Positions 10,934 through 22,699 of a DNA stretch of 64,000 bases are shown here, piece by piece. The stretch's first letter is position 1. Each line of letters starts with the position of its first letter. Origin of the DNA: Pristionchus mayeri. Taxonomy: Eukaryota; Nematoda; Chromadorea; Rhabditida; Neodiplogasteridae. Under the pieces are notes generated by a model. It was not told the origin of the DNA. It was given only the letters and a program-made list of their open reading frames with translations, and did not search any database. The stretch spans positions 44,007,216 to 44,071,215 of the forward strand of contig BTRK01000005.1 in the NCBI GenBank assembly GCA_036245805.1. Reading direction: 5' to 3'. The position numbers and the translations under genes were made by a program.

Positions 10934-12080
10934 AAAAGTGCAGAAAGTTCGTATAATTTTTTGCTTTTATTTTTTATTCAATGCTTTACAATTCTCAGTG
11001 ACCAATGTATGCCCCCTTCTTCCTCACTACCTCCCTCCAGCGATTGGGCAGGGTCTCGATTCCTCTCTTCCAGAATGCGGGTTTCTTCGAGACCGCCCAG
11101 TTCACGAAAGCCCTCACAACTTCATCTCGATTCTTGAACTTCTTTCCTTTGCAGAAGTCAGAAAGAGCGGAAGCAGTGGTAGTCGCATAGGGAGAGATCC
11201 GGGGAATACGGTGGATGGGGAATCCTCTCGATCTTCAGCTCGTCCATTTTCTTCTGGGTCATCTTCGCTCGATTTGGGCGAGCATTGTCCATCAGAAGAA
11301 GAATTTTGCCCTGGTTCAGGAGTCTGGGAGGGACTCTGATCGCGACATCTTCCAGTTGTTCAGAGAAGAGGTCGGCATTGATGCTGGTGCCAGGGGCGAG
11401 GATCTCCTAGTAGATGGGACCGAGCACTGAGAAGAAGAAGCAGAGGAGTTCCTTCTTTCCGTGCTCTTCCTTCTTCGGGACGGGCGTGGGCTTCTCATCT
11501 GCATCCACCCAATGCAGTCTCCTCACAGGGTTATCGTACGTGATCCACTTCTCATCTGTAGCGATGATGGAATTGACCCATCGAAGATTGGATCTACGAT
11601 GGAGTAATTCCCGACAGACTTGAACACGATTTTTCAGCTGTTCAGGGGGAGAGGTCATGGGGAATCACTTGTGGGAGTTTCGGCTTCTTCCCAGATCGAT
11701 GGAGGATATCGGCCACCGTTGATCTGGGAGTACCAGTATTCTTCTTCAACTCACGCACACTGGCCATGAGCTTGCGCTTCAGTGTGCGGAGAACGAGAGG
11801 CTGATCGAGGGAGGGAGGGCGTCCAGAGCGGGGTTGATCATTGAGACCAAACTCCCCTTTCTTGAAGCGGGAGAACCACTTATAGCAGAAGGGTATGGAG
11901 GGGGGTCAGCTCCTTCCGACTGGGCCAGGGCAGAGTGGGCCTCCTTTACGGATCGGCCAAGACGGTAGTAATGAAGTCAAACTGCTCAGAGGTTGTTGAC
12001 AAACATATTGCGCAATCACTGCATTTGATCGCGAACTGACTTTTTTCCGAAGCATTATGCGAACTTTCCGGACACCCCAA
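10934..12080 (-). mobile_element. Mariner element nested in the hAT-like element
   Basis: The right terminus GGTGTCCGGAAAGTTCGCAT (read inward on the minus strand from 12076) matches the degraded left terminus AGAAAGTTCGTATAAT at 10942. TA dinucleotides abut both ends (10932-10933 and 12081-12082). The termini are diverged, so the insertion is old. Confidence 0.8.
11015..12000 (-). pseudogene. Mariner transposase, inactivated
   Basis: The minus-strand frame shows the mariner order: the linker region WFSRFKKGEFGLNDQPRSGRP, then the catalytic triad TDEKW, MDNARP and SPDLSLCDYH. There are 34 residues between the second and third Asp (D,D34D, diagnostic of mariner), with HPPYSPD just before the third. 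Lesions: a TAG after VLGPIY, a TGA after the DYHCFRSF segment, and a frame slip near 11890 at the end of the helix-turn-helix region. It cannot make an intact transposase. It probably moved by cut-and-paste into TA. Confidence 0.85.
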
Positions 12081-12489
12081 TAAAAGAAATTGAAACTTTT
12101 TTAGTAAGAAATCATTTTGGATTCCTCGGACTCTATGTAATACTTAAAAACGATTAAATATTCGCATGCTCAAATTGCAAAATAGTTCAAGTTTTATTGA
12201 ATTCCAGTATGATTAATCAATTTTAAAAATTTTCTCAAATTTTCTGATTTTTCTGTTTTTTTCTACTTTTTTGGGAGCAGAAATTTATGTTTCCTGTTTT
12301 CAGAAAAAAATGGTCTGTCCCAGCCCTGGAAGGGATAAACAACCGATGCAATGGGATGAGGACGTATCAGTTCGCGCATCCTAACGGAGAGTGATCAATG
12401 ATTCCTGAGCCCAAGCCCATGCACTCGCTCGATCGTTTACTCAGCTCTTCCTATTTGTTTGGCAGAAGATTCGCCTCACTTTGTCAATA

Positions 12490-12612
12490 ATGTGTGATTC
12501 CCGATCTCTCTCGCCACTTGTTCCATTCTTCCTCCTTCTCCTCATGCCCTCTCCTTCCCTAGGGTGTATCCCCATGCGGACTCCGGGAGGCGGCATTCCA
12601 GTGACGCCCCGT
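12490..12612 (+). CDS. First exon of a secreted Cys/Pro protein
   Basis: Reads MCDSRSLSPLVPFFLLLLMP, then SPSLGCIPMRTPGGGIPVTPR, ending phase 0 at a strong donor (GTAAGT, 12613). The hydrophobic stretch with SLG|C is a good signal peptide. Downstream exons are uncertain. Candidates are a Thr/Pro-rich exon around 14565-14687 (KRTATTAPTPTEAAN, then VTCPTDPWPHLHQQ) and short exons near 15002 (KPTVKNCVIMP) and 15303, all between good splice signals. This would suit a nematode secreted protein with a Thr/Pro linker, but no domain was recognised. Confidence 0.55.
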
Positions 12613-13830
12613 GTAAGTTATCCTGCCTTTAGTTGCGTTTATCTAGGCACTTGCGGAATTCGGTAGGCGATGATAAAATACCAACTAGAGTTCGCTATTC
12701 TCTGCATCTCACACACTCTCTCGAGCGGTCGAGCGGAAAGATAGTGTATATAGACCGTAGGTTCCAGAGCTCTGCGCGTACGCGAGGCATTTTACTAGCG
12801 TCATTTAATTTTTTAAGTATTGTCCGATTTTTCCTCCTAAACGATGATTTCGGATCGGGCGTAGAAACACGTCCGAACTGACCACGTCTTGATGGACCAC
12901 TAGCTGAATCTTAAGCGATCCCCTATTTGTTTGGCTTATTTACTGACACAAAGGAAAGTAGGGCTTTGGCAAAATCGATAAATCAAATTGTATTCATGCA
13001 ATTCACATTATATGCATGGTGTCTAAACGCTCTCATCTCTCTCACTCTTTCTTTCTTTTGAAGTCTTCTCTATCGGTGTCACTCATATGTGGATACATGC
13101 ATTATAGAACATGAAAACAATATAATGCAGACTTATAACGTGGAGTGAGATGAGGAACTGATCATTTTAGCAGCAGCCTGCGCATTCCAGTGCGAGCCGG
13201 AGCCCTTCCAGTCCTTGGACATCGCGGACGGAGCCGGGAACCCATTTCCTCTAAGATGTTCTTAAGACGCTTGGTTGAAAGCGAAGTATGGCGTCACGCC
13301 GCCTCGTCATGCTCCGTCATGGCTTATCATGCATGACAAAATACCCCACGTACGGCCTATTGACGTTAGGAATGAATTCGCATACAATGACTATCCTAAT
13401 TATTTTCGCAAGCATATCCTTTGCGCACTCTCAAACTCTGACGGGAGAGATCCTGCGAGATCCGGCGAGATTGCGCCAGTGCGCGTATCTCAATGCTTAA
13501 ATTCATTTGTCTGTCTTTTTTTGTTTGCACTAGTGCATCATTACAATCTACAGAGCGTTCAGGGAAAGCCCAATGATATATCATTTCTATCATTCACTGA
13601 AATGCGATTATCTCCAGGAGGTTGCGCCTACGCGTGTACTACGGGCTCGCTATTCGCTCCCCTCCCTGGTAGCAGGCAGACTCCCGTCTCGGTATGCCAT
13701 CAATCATTAAAAAAAGCACTAAAAAGTACCACAAATGGATAGGATTTCCAAGACACACATGTGACTTTCACAAAGGAGAGTTATAGCGAGCCACGCAAGA
13801 ACAAAAAAAACTCATTTCACGGCCCTCTAT

Positions 13831-14111
13831 AAAAGGTAAAGGTGCAGCCACGTCAAGCGATTTTACAGTCGTAAGCGACTACGCTAGGTGGTGTAGTGCT
13901 GTGAGGCCGGCTACTGCTTAGGACTACGTATCCCTGCTGTCCAAAGTGCTTCTAGGGAACGTTACCTTTCTCGACCGAGGTCACTACCAATTACCGACCC
14001 CGGGGGGGGGGGGGGGGGGGGGGGTGGGGGGCTTGGCCTGCCCGGGCGGGGGATCGAGCTCGGTACCCTTGTATGGCGAGCGGGGCCTCACACCACTGCG
14101 CCACCCACGCC
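13831..14111 (-). mobile_element. tRNA-derived SINE with 14-bp target duplication
   Basis: Flanked by the perfect duplication TCACGGCCCTCTAT (13817-13830 and 14112-14125). On the minus strand the head has A box TGGCGCAGTGG and B-box-like GAGCTCGATCC, a C-tract (G-run 14000-14030 on plus), a body shared with 49912-50165, and a tail CACCTTTACCTTTTA. Structure and duplication length fit mobilisation by a LINE. Whether the resident RTE is the partner is unknown. Confidence 0.75.
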
Positions 14112-14147
14112 TCACGGCCCTCTATGGCCCATTCATAGTCGACAAAA

Positions 14148-14243
14148 GCTGAGGGGTCAATCTCTTCATTTCTCGCACTCTCTCGACTGGTGAGAGAGCT
14201 CGGAGAATGAAGAGAGTGACCCCTCAGCTTTTTCGACTATGAA
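14148..14243. repeat. Palindromic MITE, CTCTCGCCGGT-loop family
   Basis: AAAGCTGAGGGGTCAATCTC pairs with GAGAGTGACCCCTCAGCTTT around a CTCTCGACTGGTGAGAGAG centre. It lies just downstream of the SINE. Confidence 0.75.
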
Positions 14244-15646
14244 ACCATCATTACGTGCTCAAATGCACAAATATTCCATCTGTTCCGGGGAAAGTGCTGG
14301 GGATGGGGAGGGAAGGGATAAGGGTATAGACGGTGAGGAAGTGAAAGTGCATTAATCTCCTCAGTTTATCGAGATAAAGCAAGTGTGTGTGTGTAGAGTG
14401 ACGAGACTACCTCGAACTCTGCTGTATTTAGAACAGTCAGAATAAGTAAAGATAATAGCACCTAAGAAGGGGCATCGTAGAGTGGAAATATATTTTTAGT
14501 ACGAGACCCGACGCATTCAAAAGATGACAGAAATTCGAAAAAACTTGTTTTTCTCAGGTAGCAAATGCTTAATCCCAAGCGGACGGCTACCACGGCGCCG
14601 ACACCTACGGAAGCAGCCAATTCACCCAGATCGGATGCTGGGATTGTGACATGCCCGACGGACCCCTGGCCTCATCTCCATCAACAGGTCAATATTTGGG
14701 TCTCCCTTTTTTCTTCTCAGAATTACCATTGTATAAATCATTTTGACGTTGTGGATCTTGTCTTGACCTTGTATAGAGAAGGATAGTTGGAATTATTATG
14801 ATTTTGTGAAACAAGGCTACATCGCTCGAGCAGCAATTTTAACCTTTATTCTGGGTACAGCCAATATTGTCTTCTGAAATAGGGATACATACATCAAAAG
14901 TGCTTCCTATGTTGGCTAAACTTGCATTACTTAGCTACCAAAAATATCGAGTGTGAATATAGAACCAGATAATCGTTGGATGATATTTATATTTTTCAGT
15001 TAAACCGACTGTGAAGAATTGTGTCATTATGCCCGGTAAAAGTTCGTCTGTCGCTTCAAGGAGGAGCACCCTTCGTTGATGTTAGTTTTTCGTCGCATTT
15101 TCAACAACTGAAAGCACTATGCAGGATGATCACTGTCGGATGATTTCATATTTTTCACAGCATACTTCCACACTGTCAGCAAGTCTTATGTGAATAGTCG
15201 TATTTGAGCATAAGGGTAGTATTTTAGGTTACCATCCTACAATGATCATCCAACCCAGTTCCGAATTTGTTTATGCGGGCCTTAGTGTGAACAAAATATT
15301 CAGGTTGATAGGCTGTCGACTAGTCCGGTCTTAGACGGCATATCAAACATGGTGGTCCCGAAATGGGTAAGCCCGAACTCGGCTCTCGCAGATAAAGCAG
15401 CGACCATTGTTGAGTGCTTATGATAATTAATTCGTGCATTTTCCCATTTTTCCATCTAGATATGGCATCGCAACATCATGTTTCTAACTTTTCCTGTAAC
15501 ATCTATCATATATCTCTTATCTCATAACATGATAAATAATTACTATTATAGTGCTGATGCTCACGGAGAGCACTTCTTGACCAATTGCCACTCGAAAATT
15601 CACGCATAATATGCGATACCCATTTAGCTTAACAAAAAGTCACCAC

Positions 15647-16056
15647 GGGGGCGGACAAAATAACAACGGACAAAACCGCAACGGATGGCCGTTCGCTGGA
15701 GATTTGATCTAGCAACTTGGGAGTTGTTGCATTGCTATCAGTGTACCATCTACTACATCACCTGATTAGATCCCCTAACTAGGCGATATTGAGTTTTACT
15801 CCCTATCACCGTACTTTATATAAGTAATACGGACATCGATTGGTTACGGCATTTGGTGTTTATATAACCATAATTTTCCACTCAAATTCAAATTTATTAA
15901 ATACGGTGATAGGGAGTAAAATTCAAGATCGCCTAGTTAAAGGATCTAAGCAATGTGATGTAGTAGATGGTACACTGATAGCAATGCAACAACTCCCAAG
16001 TTGCTAGATCAAATCTCCAGCGAACGGCGATCCGTTTCGGTTTTGTCCGCCCCCCG
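15647..16056. mobile_element. Foldback hAT-like MITE with 8-bp duplication
   Basis: Perfect 8-bp duplication GTCACCAC (15639-15646 and 16057-16064). Arms of about 150 bp start with a G-tract followed by CGGACAAAA and are nearly perfect complements. They share AACTTGGGAGTTGTTGCATT with 28873-29223 and, more distantly, with 48097-48455 and 57705-58433. Non-coding. Confidence 0.8.
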
Positions 16057-16335
16057 GTCACCACAGGCCATTACCCTACAATAACTATTAAAATCCTCAG
16101 AACTTTCACGCAATTTGGGGTTTCCATTCAGTAGTTATTTGCGTCACGTTTGCTCCATATTATTGTAAATAGATTTGGCAGGTATCAACTTAATACAACC
16201 AAGCATGAGTGAGGAAGGGTACACATATCATTATGAAGGCAATTTGGTGAGTACATTCTCTGAAATTACTGTTATCCTTCGCGTTGATTGATCAGGTAAT
16301 TTCTTACGGAACGGGATGAACCTGGAATAATATAT

Positions 16336-18483
16336 TCAACACCATAAGGAAAAACGCAATGTTGCATACATATTCTTGTACTCTGACGTCATCGTAATTA
16401 TCGAGATACACGAGCATAAAGGCGGAATCGACGTTGTGAGGGTCTGGATAATGAATTTTTGCCGATATTAAGAAACGATTCATGAGAACCTCGTATTCTG
16501 ATGATTATGTAATAGATTGGTAGACATGTTTGATCACAATACATTCACAATTAACTCACGAAAACAGGCGCCATGAATGATATATCCGCTCGAATGAGAA
16601 TGGAAACTGTACAGCAAAGCGCAAGCGAATATACAAAGAGGAATGGCACGATCGCCTGGATAATATATTTTTGTATATCGAAATGCCTACCAGGAACGCA
16701 CCTGTTGTGCCAATAACATCAACACTCGATTATGCAATCTGGTCTGGCTTGAAGAGAAGGCATTCTGCTTGACGTAGTAGTAGATTTGAAATGCTGCAAT
16801 ATATATTTTCTCATTTGGTTCTCCCATGTTTTTTGCATTTTTTCCATGACCAAAGTTTAAACAAATATGATTAGAACTCACCACAAACCGTCATTGTCAC
16901 TATGAATGTAATGGAAAGAATCGATGACACTACATGAGATACACACACGAAAACATGGGGGATATAGGGGTTTCCGATCTGAAATACATGTATTCTTTAG
17001 TTTTGCATGATTCAGAACAACATTCATGATATTAACCTGATAATCATAACCAGCGATGAAGTGATTCGAAATGTTGACGAAGAATGTATTGGATAGAACT
17101 AAGGATGCCTGTCAAAAAATTGTCTTCGAAAAATGAATATGCGTTCACTACCTTCCACCTTAGTTCGTCCGTCGGTAGGTAGAACACATAGAACATGACG
17201 GTCCTGAAATTTATTTGAGTAACTGGCTGCGAAGCAGTGCATGAATAAGCTCCAAATTTAAACGAAACTCCATAATGCAATAAATCATCATACATGAAAA
17301 TGATGTTTCCAGTCAGTGAGCTCAGAGCCGCTGTAAATAATCTTGGCGAGCTCAATATAGGCATGAGGTACTTGTTTCTGAAAAAAAATCGATAATGAAA
17401 TTATCTCAAAAAAAAGCAAAAAACCTGCACACAGACGCATATCGATATAGGAAACATGCCGTCAGCATGATTTCAAAAGCATGATGCGCGCTTATCCATG
17501 CGATATGAGCTGGAACGAGTAAATACGGGATAATCTTATGCCCTGTTAGTTCTCAGGAAAAAGCGGATGGAAATGGAAAAAAAGGGTGTTAGTTCTCGCC
17601 CGGCCTTTTCCTGCCTATTCCTGGAAAAGGCTCGAGATTTGAATTCCCGCAATTTCCGGTTCTCGTATCCCAGTGGAGCTAAAGACTTTAAATGCGACTT
17701 TTAAGGTTAAAATAGCCAAAAAATCTTATAACCCGAGTTTGAAGTCGATAGCTCGACTGGGAACCGAGATACGAAAATTGCGGGAATTCAAATCTCGAGC
17801 CTTTTCCGGAAAAGGCACTTTGAGAACTAACACCCTTTTTTCCATTTCCATCCCCTTTTCCCTGAGAACTAACGCTACATTAAGATTTTTTTGCAAACGA
17901 TCGAGTTTGCATCCAACATGAACCGATACATTCGACGAAGCAAGAAAAATTTTATGTTCAATGAATACATGGAATAGATTCTCGAGTAACACCATGTAAA
18001 ACTCTAGAAATAACTCACAAATAGTTGAGTCATGCAGTACGAACGTAAGCAATCTGTCGCCATCCACGTAGAAGCACTGCAATGATGAGATAGTCAGTGT
18101 TTAAAAGAGATAACTAAGATCCAATCTCATTTTTCGCACTCTCTCACTGAATTGTCAAACAGAGTGTTGAAAAGTAAGTGTATGGCCTATGATCGTATAG
18201 CCAGTCAAAAGTCGTCGAAGGTGTGAGGAATCGAAATATGCGAATCGCTCACCGGTGCTCCGAAATGATGCGTAATAGCAGATACACACTCGATCGATGT
18301 GAGGATGTAATAGCAAAATCTATAAAGGAACATATACGAGAAGGTACATGTTTCTTACTTGTATTTACCCAGGTTTCTCGGAGGTTTCTTTATCATCAGG
18401 ACGAGCACGAAAATACACGCAATCGATGAAATCAACGATATTTTATTCGAGTAAAAGAGAGCAGTTTCGAACGAGAGAACCAT
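16336..18483 (-). CDS. Serpentine chemoreceptor, Str superfamily (Srh/Sri-like)
   Basis: Ten exons: 18359-18483, about 18045-18076, 17425-17542, 17294-17377, 17152-17203, 17037-17108, 16882-16978, 16702-16793, 16560-16655 and 16336-16443; about 291 residues with closed phase. Start MVLSFETALFYSNKIS leads into TM1 and IKKPPRNLGKYK, the Pro-x-x-x-Lys-Tyr-Lys turn of Srh/Sri proteins. Later come IIPYLLVPAHIAW (TM2-3), FLYRYASVCR, SSSQTRLHNRVLMLLAQQ before TM6, and TMTSEYK at the inner end of TM7. It is expected in chemosensory cilia. The second exon's donor is the weak point: a GTTCGT site keeps phase, while the stronger GTGAGT at 18018 does not. A foldback element fills the second intron. Confidence 0.7.
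17545..17873. repeat. Foldback MITE with GTTAGTTCTCAGG termini
   Basis: The outer termini GTTAGTTCTCAGG and CCTGAGAACTAAC pair. Inner arms AAATTGCGGGAATTCAAATC and AAGGCTCGAGATTTGAATTC are complementary. It sits in an intron of the minus-strand receptor, and its lower-coordinate end directly abuts the AG (17543-17544) before exon 17425-17542. Confidence 0.8.
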
Positions 18484-18559
18484 GCCGAACGCGGGAGAAA
18501 TCGTGAGACTGATTGTGCGTCTGTAATTTCGCTCTAACAAGGCGGTCGTTTGTAGGCGA

Positions 18560-20850
18560 AAATACAGGTTATTGTGAGTGGTATTCCCAGAAAATCAAGT
18601 TCTTTGCCCAAATGCGAATACAATACAATTCAATAAAAATATTTTTTTTTGTTATGATGTATTGGTATTCGTAATTCGGGAATAGTATACTCATTCCACA
18701 CACTTTGTCGTCTGGATTGAATGAGAAGAGAGTGTGAGAAGTGAAGAGACCCGAATTATGAACTCTACGTTCGGTTCTGTTTTAAAATCGGGGTCCGTAA
18801 ACAAAATCGACGTCACATCTGAATGTGGGACCTCGATGTTTTGTGGTCCCCGATTCGGAAACACAGTCCTGCGTTGGTTCTTTCGCAGATATTATAATGT
18901 TGAAATCAACTATAGTTCGAGTAAAAGGGAACATTGTCAAATGAAAAAAATGATTTGCGTGAAACCGGTATAGTATTACCACGTGTGGCTGTAATTTAAC
19001 CCTAACAAGACGGTCATTTCTTGACGCAATTACAGATATTTCCAGTGTTTTCCACGCAAACAGTACGTGTTATGACTCAATGATAATGTCCACTTTCGTT
19101 AAGCTAAAAATAATTCAGAATTGTTATTGAAAGCGTAATCGTAAGAATAGCACACGTGTATGTCAATAGTGGTATTTTCTGGCCAGTCATTAGTCAATAT
19201 CGTAGACAGAGAAAGGAAAATAGACAACACAGCATAGTATAGCGTGCAGTACGGCAAAATTTCAATCTAAGAAACCTTTCTGACGAAACTGGGTATTTTA
19301 CGAGTGCTCATCAGTTGATCTACTCATGTAGGTAGTTTTGAAAAAGGAAAAAAAAGCGCTGAGCAAAGTGGTCGATGTATCTAGGCTTCGGAAGCAGAAA
19401 AAAGACGGACCCTTTATCCTACGTGTTTTCTCAACGCTTCGATAAAGATACTGTGACATCAGTAGTTCCTTGAACTTTTTTTCGCAGATGATATTCTAGT
19501 ACGATCTCAAAGCGTTGCTACGCCTGCTCACTTTTCTAACATTAGCACCGCACTGAAGACAATTTGATTGTGCCTCGACTACGATCGGTCACAAAAATGA
19601 GTGAGCAAGTAGGGGATTAAAAGATATAGAACAATTGTGAGAATATTAATGAACCGCATATAATTTCGCTCAAATATGCCAATATTCACCAAGTGCAAAT
19701 ATATATTCTTGTAGTGAGATTGAAAGGTCACTATAATGAAAATATGAGAAAAACAAAGTGGGCGTTTTATCGTATTATTAACCACGGTGTTCTCGTTCGG
19801 GCACAATTTATGATCGTTATCAGGCCCTGTCAATTTTCAATCATCTAACATTTGTATTGCACTTTCAATTAGATGACAATTTGGCTGCGCTCTCACTGTG
19901 AGCGATGCACTAATCATAATCCTGAACAATATTAATAATTCCTTGGCAAAATACAGAATATTCGGTGTAGGATTGTCAGTTGATAAACATAAGGTGATTG
20001 AGAAAAGTATAACGATTAGCATGCGCTGAACATAATGGTGGATGCATCGTAGATCGCCTAATCATGTTCACCATAATACGATTACTGAGCGTTACAATGC
20101 CTTTTCAATGATCATTCGTCTCATATTAGCACTATGCTGAAAGCAACAATACAATGCGGTTGTGCCGCAACTGTGATAGAACTGTGGTTCGCGAAGCTAT
20201 TCAGTGCAATGGATAAAGAAATGACTACGCGAATATATTATGATTTCAAAGCTAATTTTATATGCGAAGAGTAGGGATGGTTTCGAACGAAATTATTCTC
20301 GTCATTATCTTTATCACCAATCATTATTTGTATTATTATTATTATTATTTATTGCATAAGTCAGGTGGGAATGGGACCATAAGTTTCATAGACTCTGCTC
20401 TGCCAATACAATGGCTCTTGTGAGATCATGGCTGCACCGATGTTTGGGATGGCTTTGGGGCGGTACCAATCAAACATATGATATTGCACACTTAATGAAA
20501 ATACCGCTTCTTGCGAAGTCAATAGAGAGCAAGTTTATATTTTTAGGTAATGTTCAGATACTTTAGAGTGGCTTCAACTTTCTGGACATCGCCTCTGAGC
20601 TGATGAAATATGTACACATGAAGCTTACCAAAAATCTCGCAAAAAACAAAAAGATCCGGAACTTGAGCCGGATTGATTCCTTATTTCTTTCCTTGGGGAA
20701 AAGCATGCAATCACAAGAAAATCACGCGAAAGCAATAACACGCAAGGCAAACTTTCTTCGTATTGGATATTATTGCAATAAAACGAAGCAAATTCGTTGT
20801 GAATGAAAACTTGCGCATTTACAACATTTCTAGATTCGCTCAAAGAACGG
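18560..20850 (-). pseudogene. Decayed receptor remnants between two minus-strand receptors
   Basis: Around 18900-19010 the minus strand repeats the layout of the first exon of the neighbouring receptor (CTTGTTAGRGYKAAATTACAG, then SFET/ALFYS-like codons) but carries several stops. A FERNYMRF segment with a hydrophobic run at 19590-19660 may be another remnant. No intact gene lies here. AT-rich microsatellite ATT repeats occur at 20330-20353. Confidence 0.4.
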
Positions 20851-20853
20851 AAT

Positions 20854-22664
20854 TTACGAACTGAAAACACCGGTTGTTATCGAGTTTGCCTTGATCACCG
20901 TAGTTTGCTGCGCGTTATTTCGCTTATCAAGGCGAGTGACGTATGCTAACGATATCGCGCCCTGAGAATCACCACTATTCATTAAATGCAATGACAAATA
21001 TATAAAGAACAAAAGTTATATTTTCGTACCTGAACTATTGGCACTACAAATTCTGGAAATGATATTAGCAGTGACATCAATCCCATCGAGTAGCCAAGAA
21101 AGACGGAGATTAAGAAAACCGAAGCGGGAAGTGATATTACGATGAGAGGCGTGAGATTCTGCAACCTTTTTGGTAAGGGATAAGGATTGCTTGCTAGTTC
21201 AAAATTCTATCGGCGATAATACAACGCTAGGATACGAAAATCGTCAACTATATATCTCTAGAAGCACTACCAACCTGAAGGGTGAACATAATCATAAATT
21301 TCCTGTGCATCGCCAGGGTTCTCGCTGATAATTTAGTGTTTAGTGAAGTGAACACTTTGTGGCCTTTGAAAAGGCAGAATCCGAAAATGCCGTAAGCGAT
21401 GTTATAAGTAGGAATCACGCATTCGATTGCCCCGCTAAATAGGCCTTTCGGCTGAAAAGGTGATAATTTTAAGTTGTTGTGTGCATATTTGTTTTCATTT
21501 TATAATCATAAATAGTACAACAGTAAATATTACTTACATATTCCTCAGTGTCAACGAAGTCTGCTCCCATTGATAGGAAGTTGTCGCAGGGCAAAACCTC
21601 ATGGATTTCTCGCACCAACGTTGTGGATGCTTCAGAGTGATGAAAGGCGAGGAAGTATCGCTAAAGGTGAGTGAATGCAAAGAAGGACTAAAGGCAAAGT
21701 TCGAATTTGGATCCATTCATAACCATGACCTAGCTCCTGTTAAGGACTAAGCGCTCAAAAACATCACATTACTATCTCTACTCTCAACAGAGTTATGATT
21801 AGTTGGCTGAGTGCCATGGATGCTTGATAGCTCAGGGAAGTGCGCGACTTCACATCGCTGGAAGATTTGTCAAGGATGAAATGCAAGAGAGTATCGCTAA
21901 ACGTTAGGGAATGTAATACACATAGTGCTGTGAAAGTCGAATTTGCCACACTTACAATGGACCACGCCATCATTACCGCACAAACGCCGTACGAGAAGAG
22001 AAGACGCTTGGTGAGCGAGAAAAACGGTCTAAAGTAAAAGCATATCGAAACAATCTAGTAAATGTGATGAAACTCGATATATTATTTCTCTTACTTACCT
22101 GCAAAGCGTAAAATACTGCAGTAGACAAGCGCCTGGCACCATTTGCCAAGTAGTGAAAACACAGAATAGACCGAGATAGATGAGAAAATGACCGAAAGTC
22201 TGAATAGTATGCTTCTTTTCGTGCAATCTGTGCTTGATGAAGCGCCCTAGCAGTACATTAAGCATCTTTCAAATTGCTAATTTTCTGATGGCAATACGGA
22301 CGAAAACGGAACCTCATTCGCTGTTGCTATGGATCCGTATACGATTAGATGTCCGCTTTTGTAGTGAAATATGTGAGACTAAATTGCGATTAAATGTTGT
22401 TACTGTCGTGTTTTTGCAAACCTTATTCGAGAGGGTGACCACTAAAGATGACATTATAAGCCACTGCACTGATGTTATCGTCATGCAGATTCGGTAGGCG
22501 AAAAGATTGGTCGGGTATTTTCTATTCCATAATATGAATATAACAGCACTATTTAGGGCTGTGCCGGCTATTCCTGATTGATTTTAAGATTAAACCGATA
22601 AAATACATGTGTTAAAACCTTCAATGCAGTCCACATAGCGAATGATTGTTGGCCAATACACCAT
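20854..22664 (-). CDS. Serpentine chemoreceptor (7TM), class uncertain, Str superfamily
   Basis: Eight exons with consistent phase: 22619-22664, 22440-22573, 22099-22199, 21956-22028, 21538-21660, 21275-21451, 21030-21158 and 20854-20961; 296 residues, no lesion seen. TM1 is TALNSAVIFILW followed by NRKYPTNLFAYR. TM2-3 contains HFLIYLGLFCVF and MVPGACLLQYFTLCRPF. The extracellular loop carries EVLPCDNFLSMGADF. TM5 is followed by LSARTLAMHRKFMIMFTLQ, the pre-TM6 motif of Str-superfamily receptors. The last exon ends GVFSS-stop. It lies head-to-tail with the receptor at 16336-18483. Intron 4 holds a decayed extra copy of the 5' half of exon 5. Confidence 0.75.
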
Positions 22665-22699
22665 ATGGAGAAGCCTACAAGAAATGCATGTAAGATCTG

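Larger units (their letters stand above)
10723..12328. mobile_element. Non-autonomous hAT-like element
   Basis: Terminal inverted repeat CAGGGCTGGGA at 10723 and its complement ending at 12328, flanked by a perfect 8-bp duplication GAAGGGAT (10715-10722 and 12329-12336). An 8-bp duplication with CAGGG termini is the hAT hallmark. Without the nested mariner it is only about 460 bp, AT-rich and non-coding. Confidence 0.8.

Noticed and set aside
13288..13500. Small secreted peptide (MTILIIFASISFAHSQ at 13387)
   Set aside because: A short hydrophobic run and a stop after 38 codons could arise by chance; no upstream promoter or splice context, and it overlaps other open frames.
14000..14030. G-run as a possible quadruplex or regulatory element
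   Set aside because: It lies in the body of a SINE where relatives have a short G/C-tract; its length is probably slippage or a sequencing artefact.
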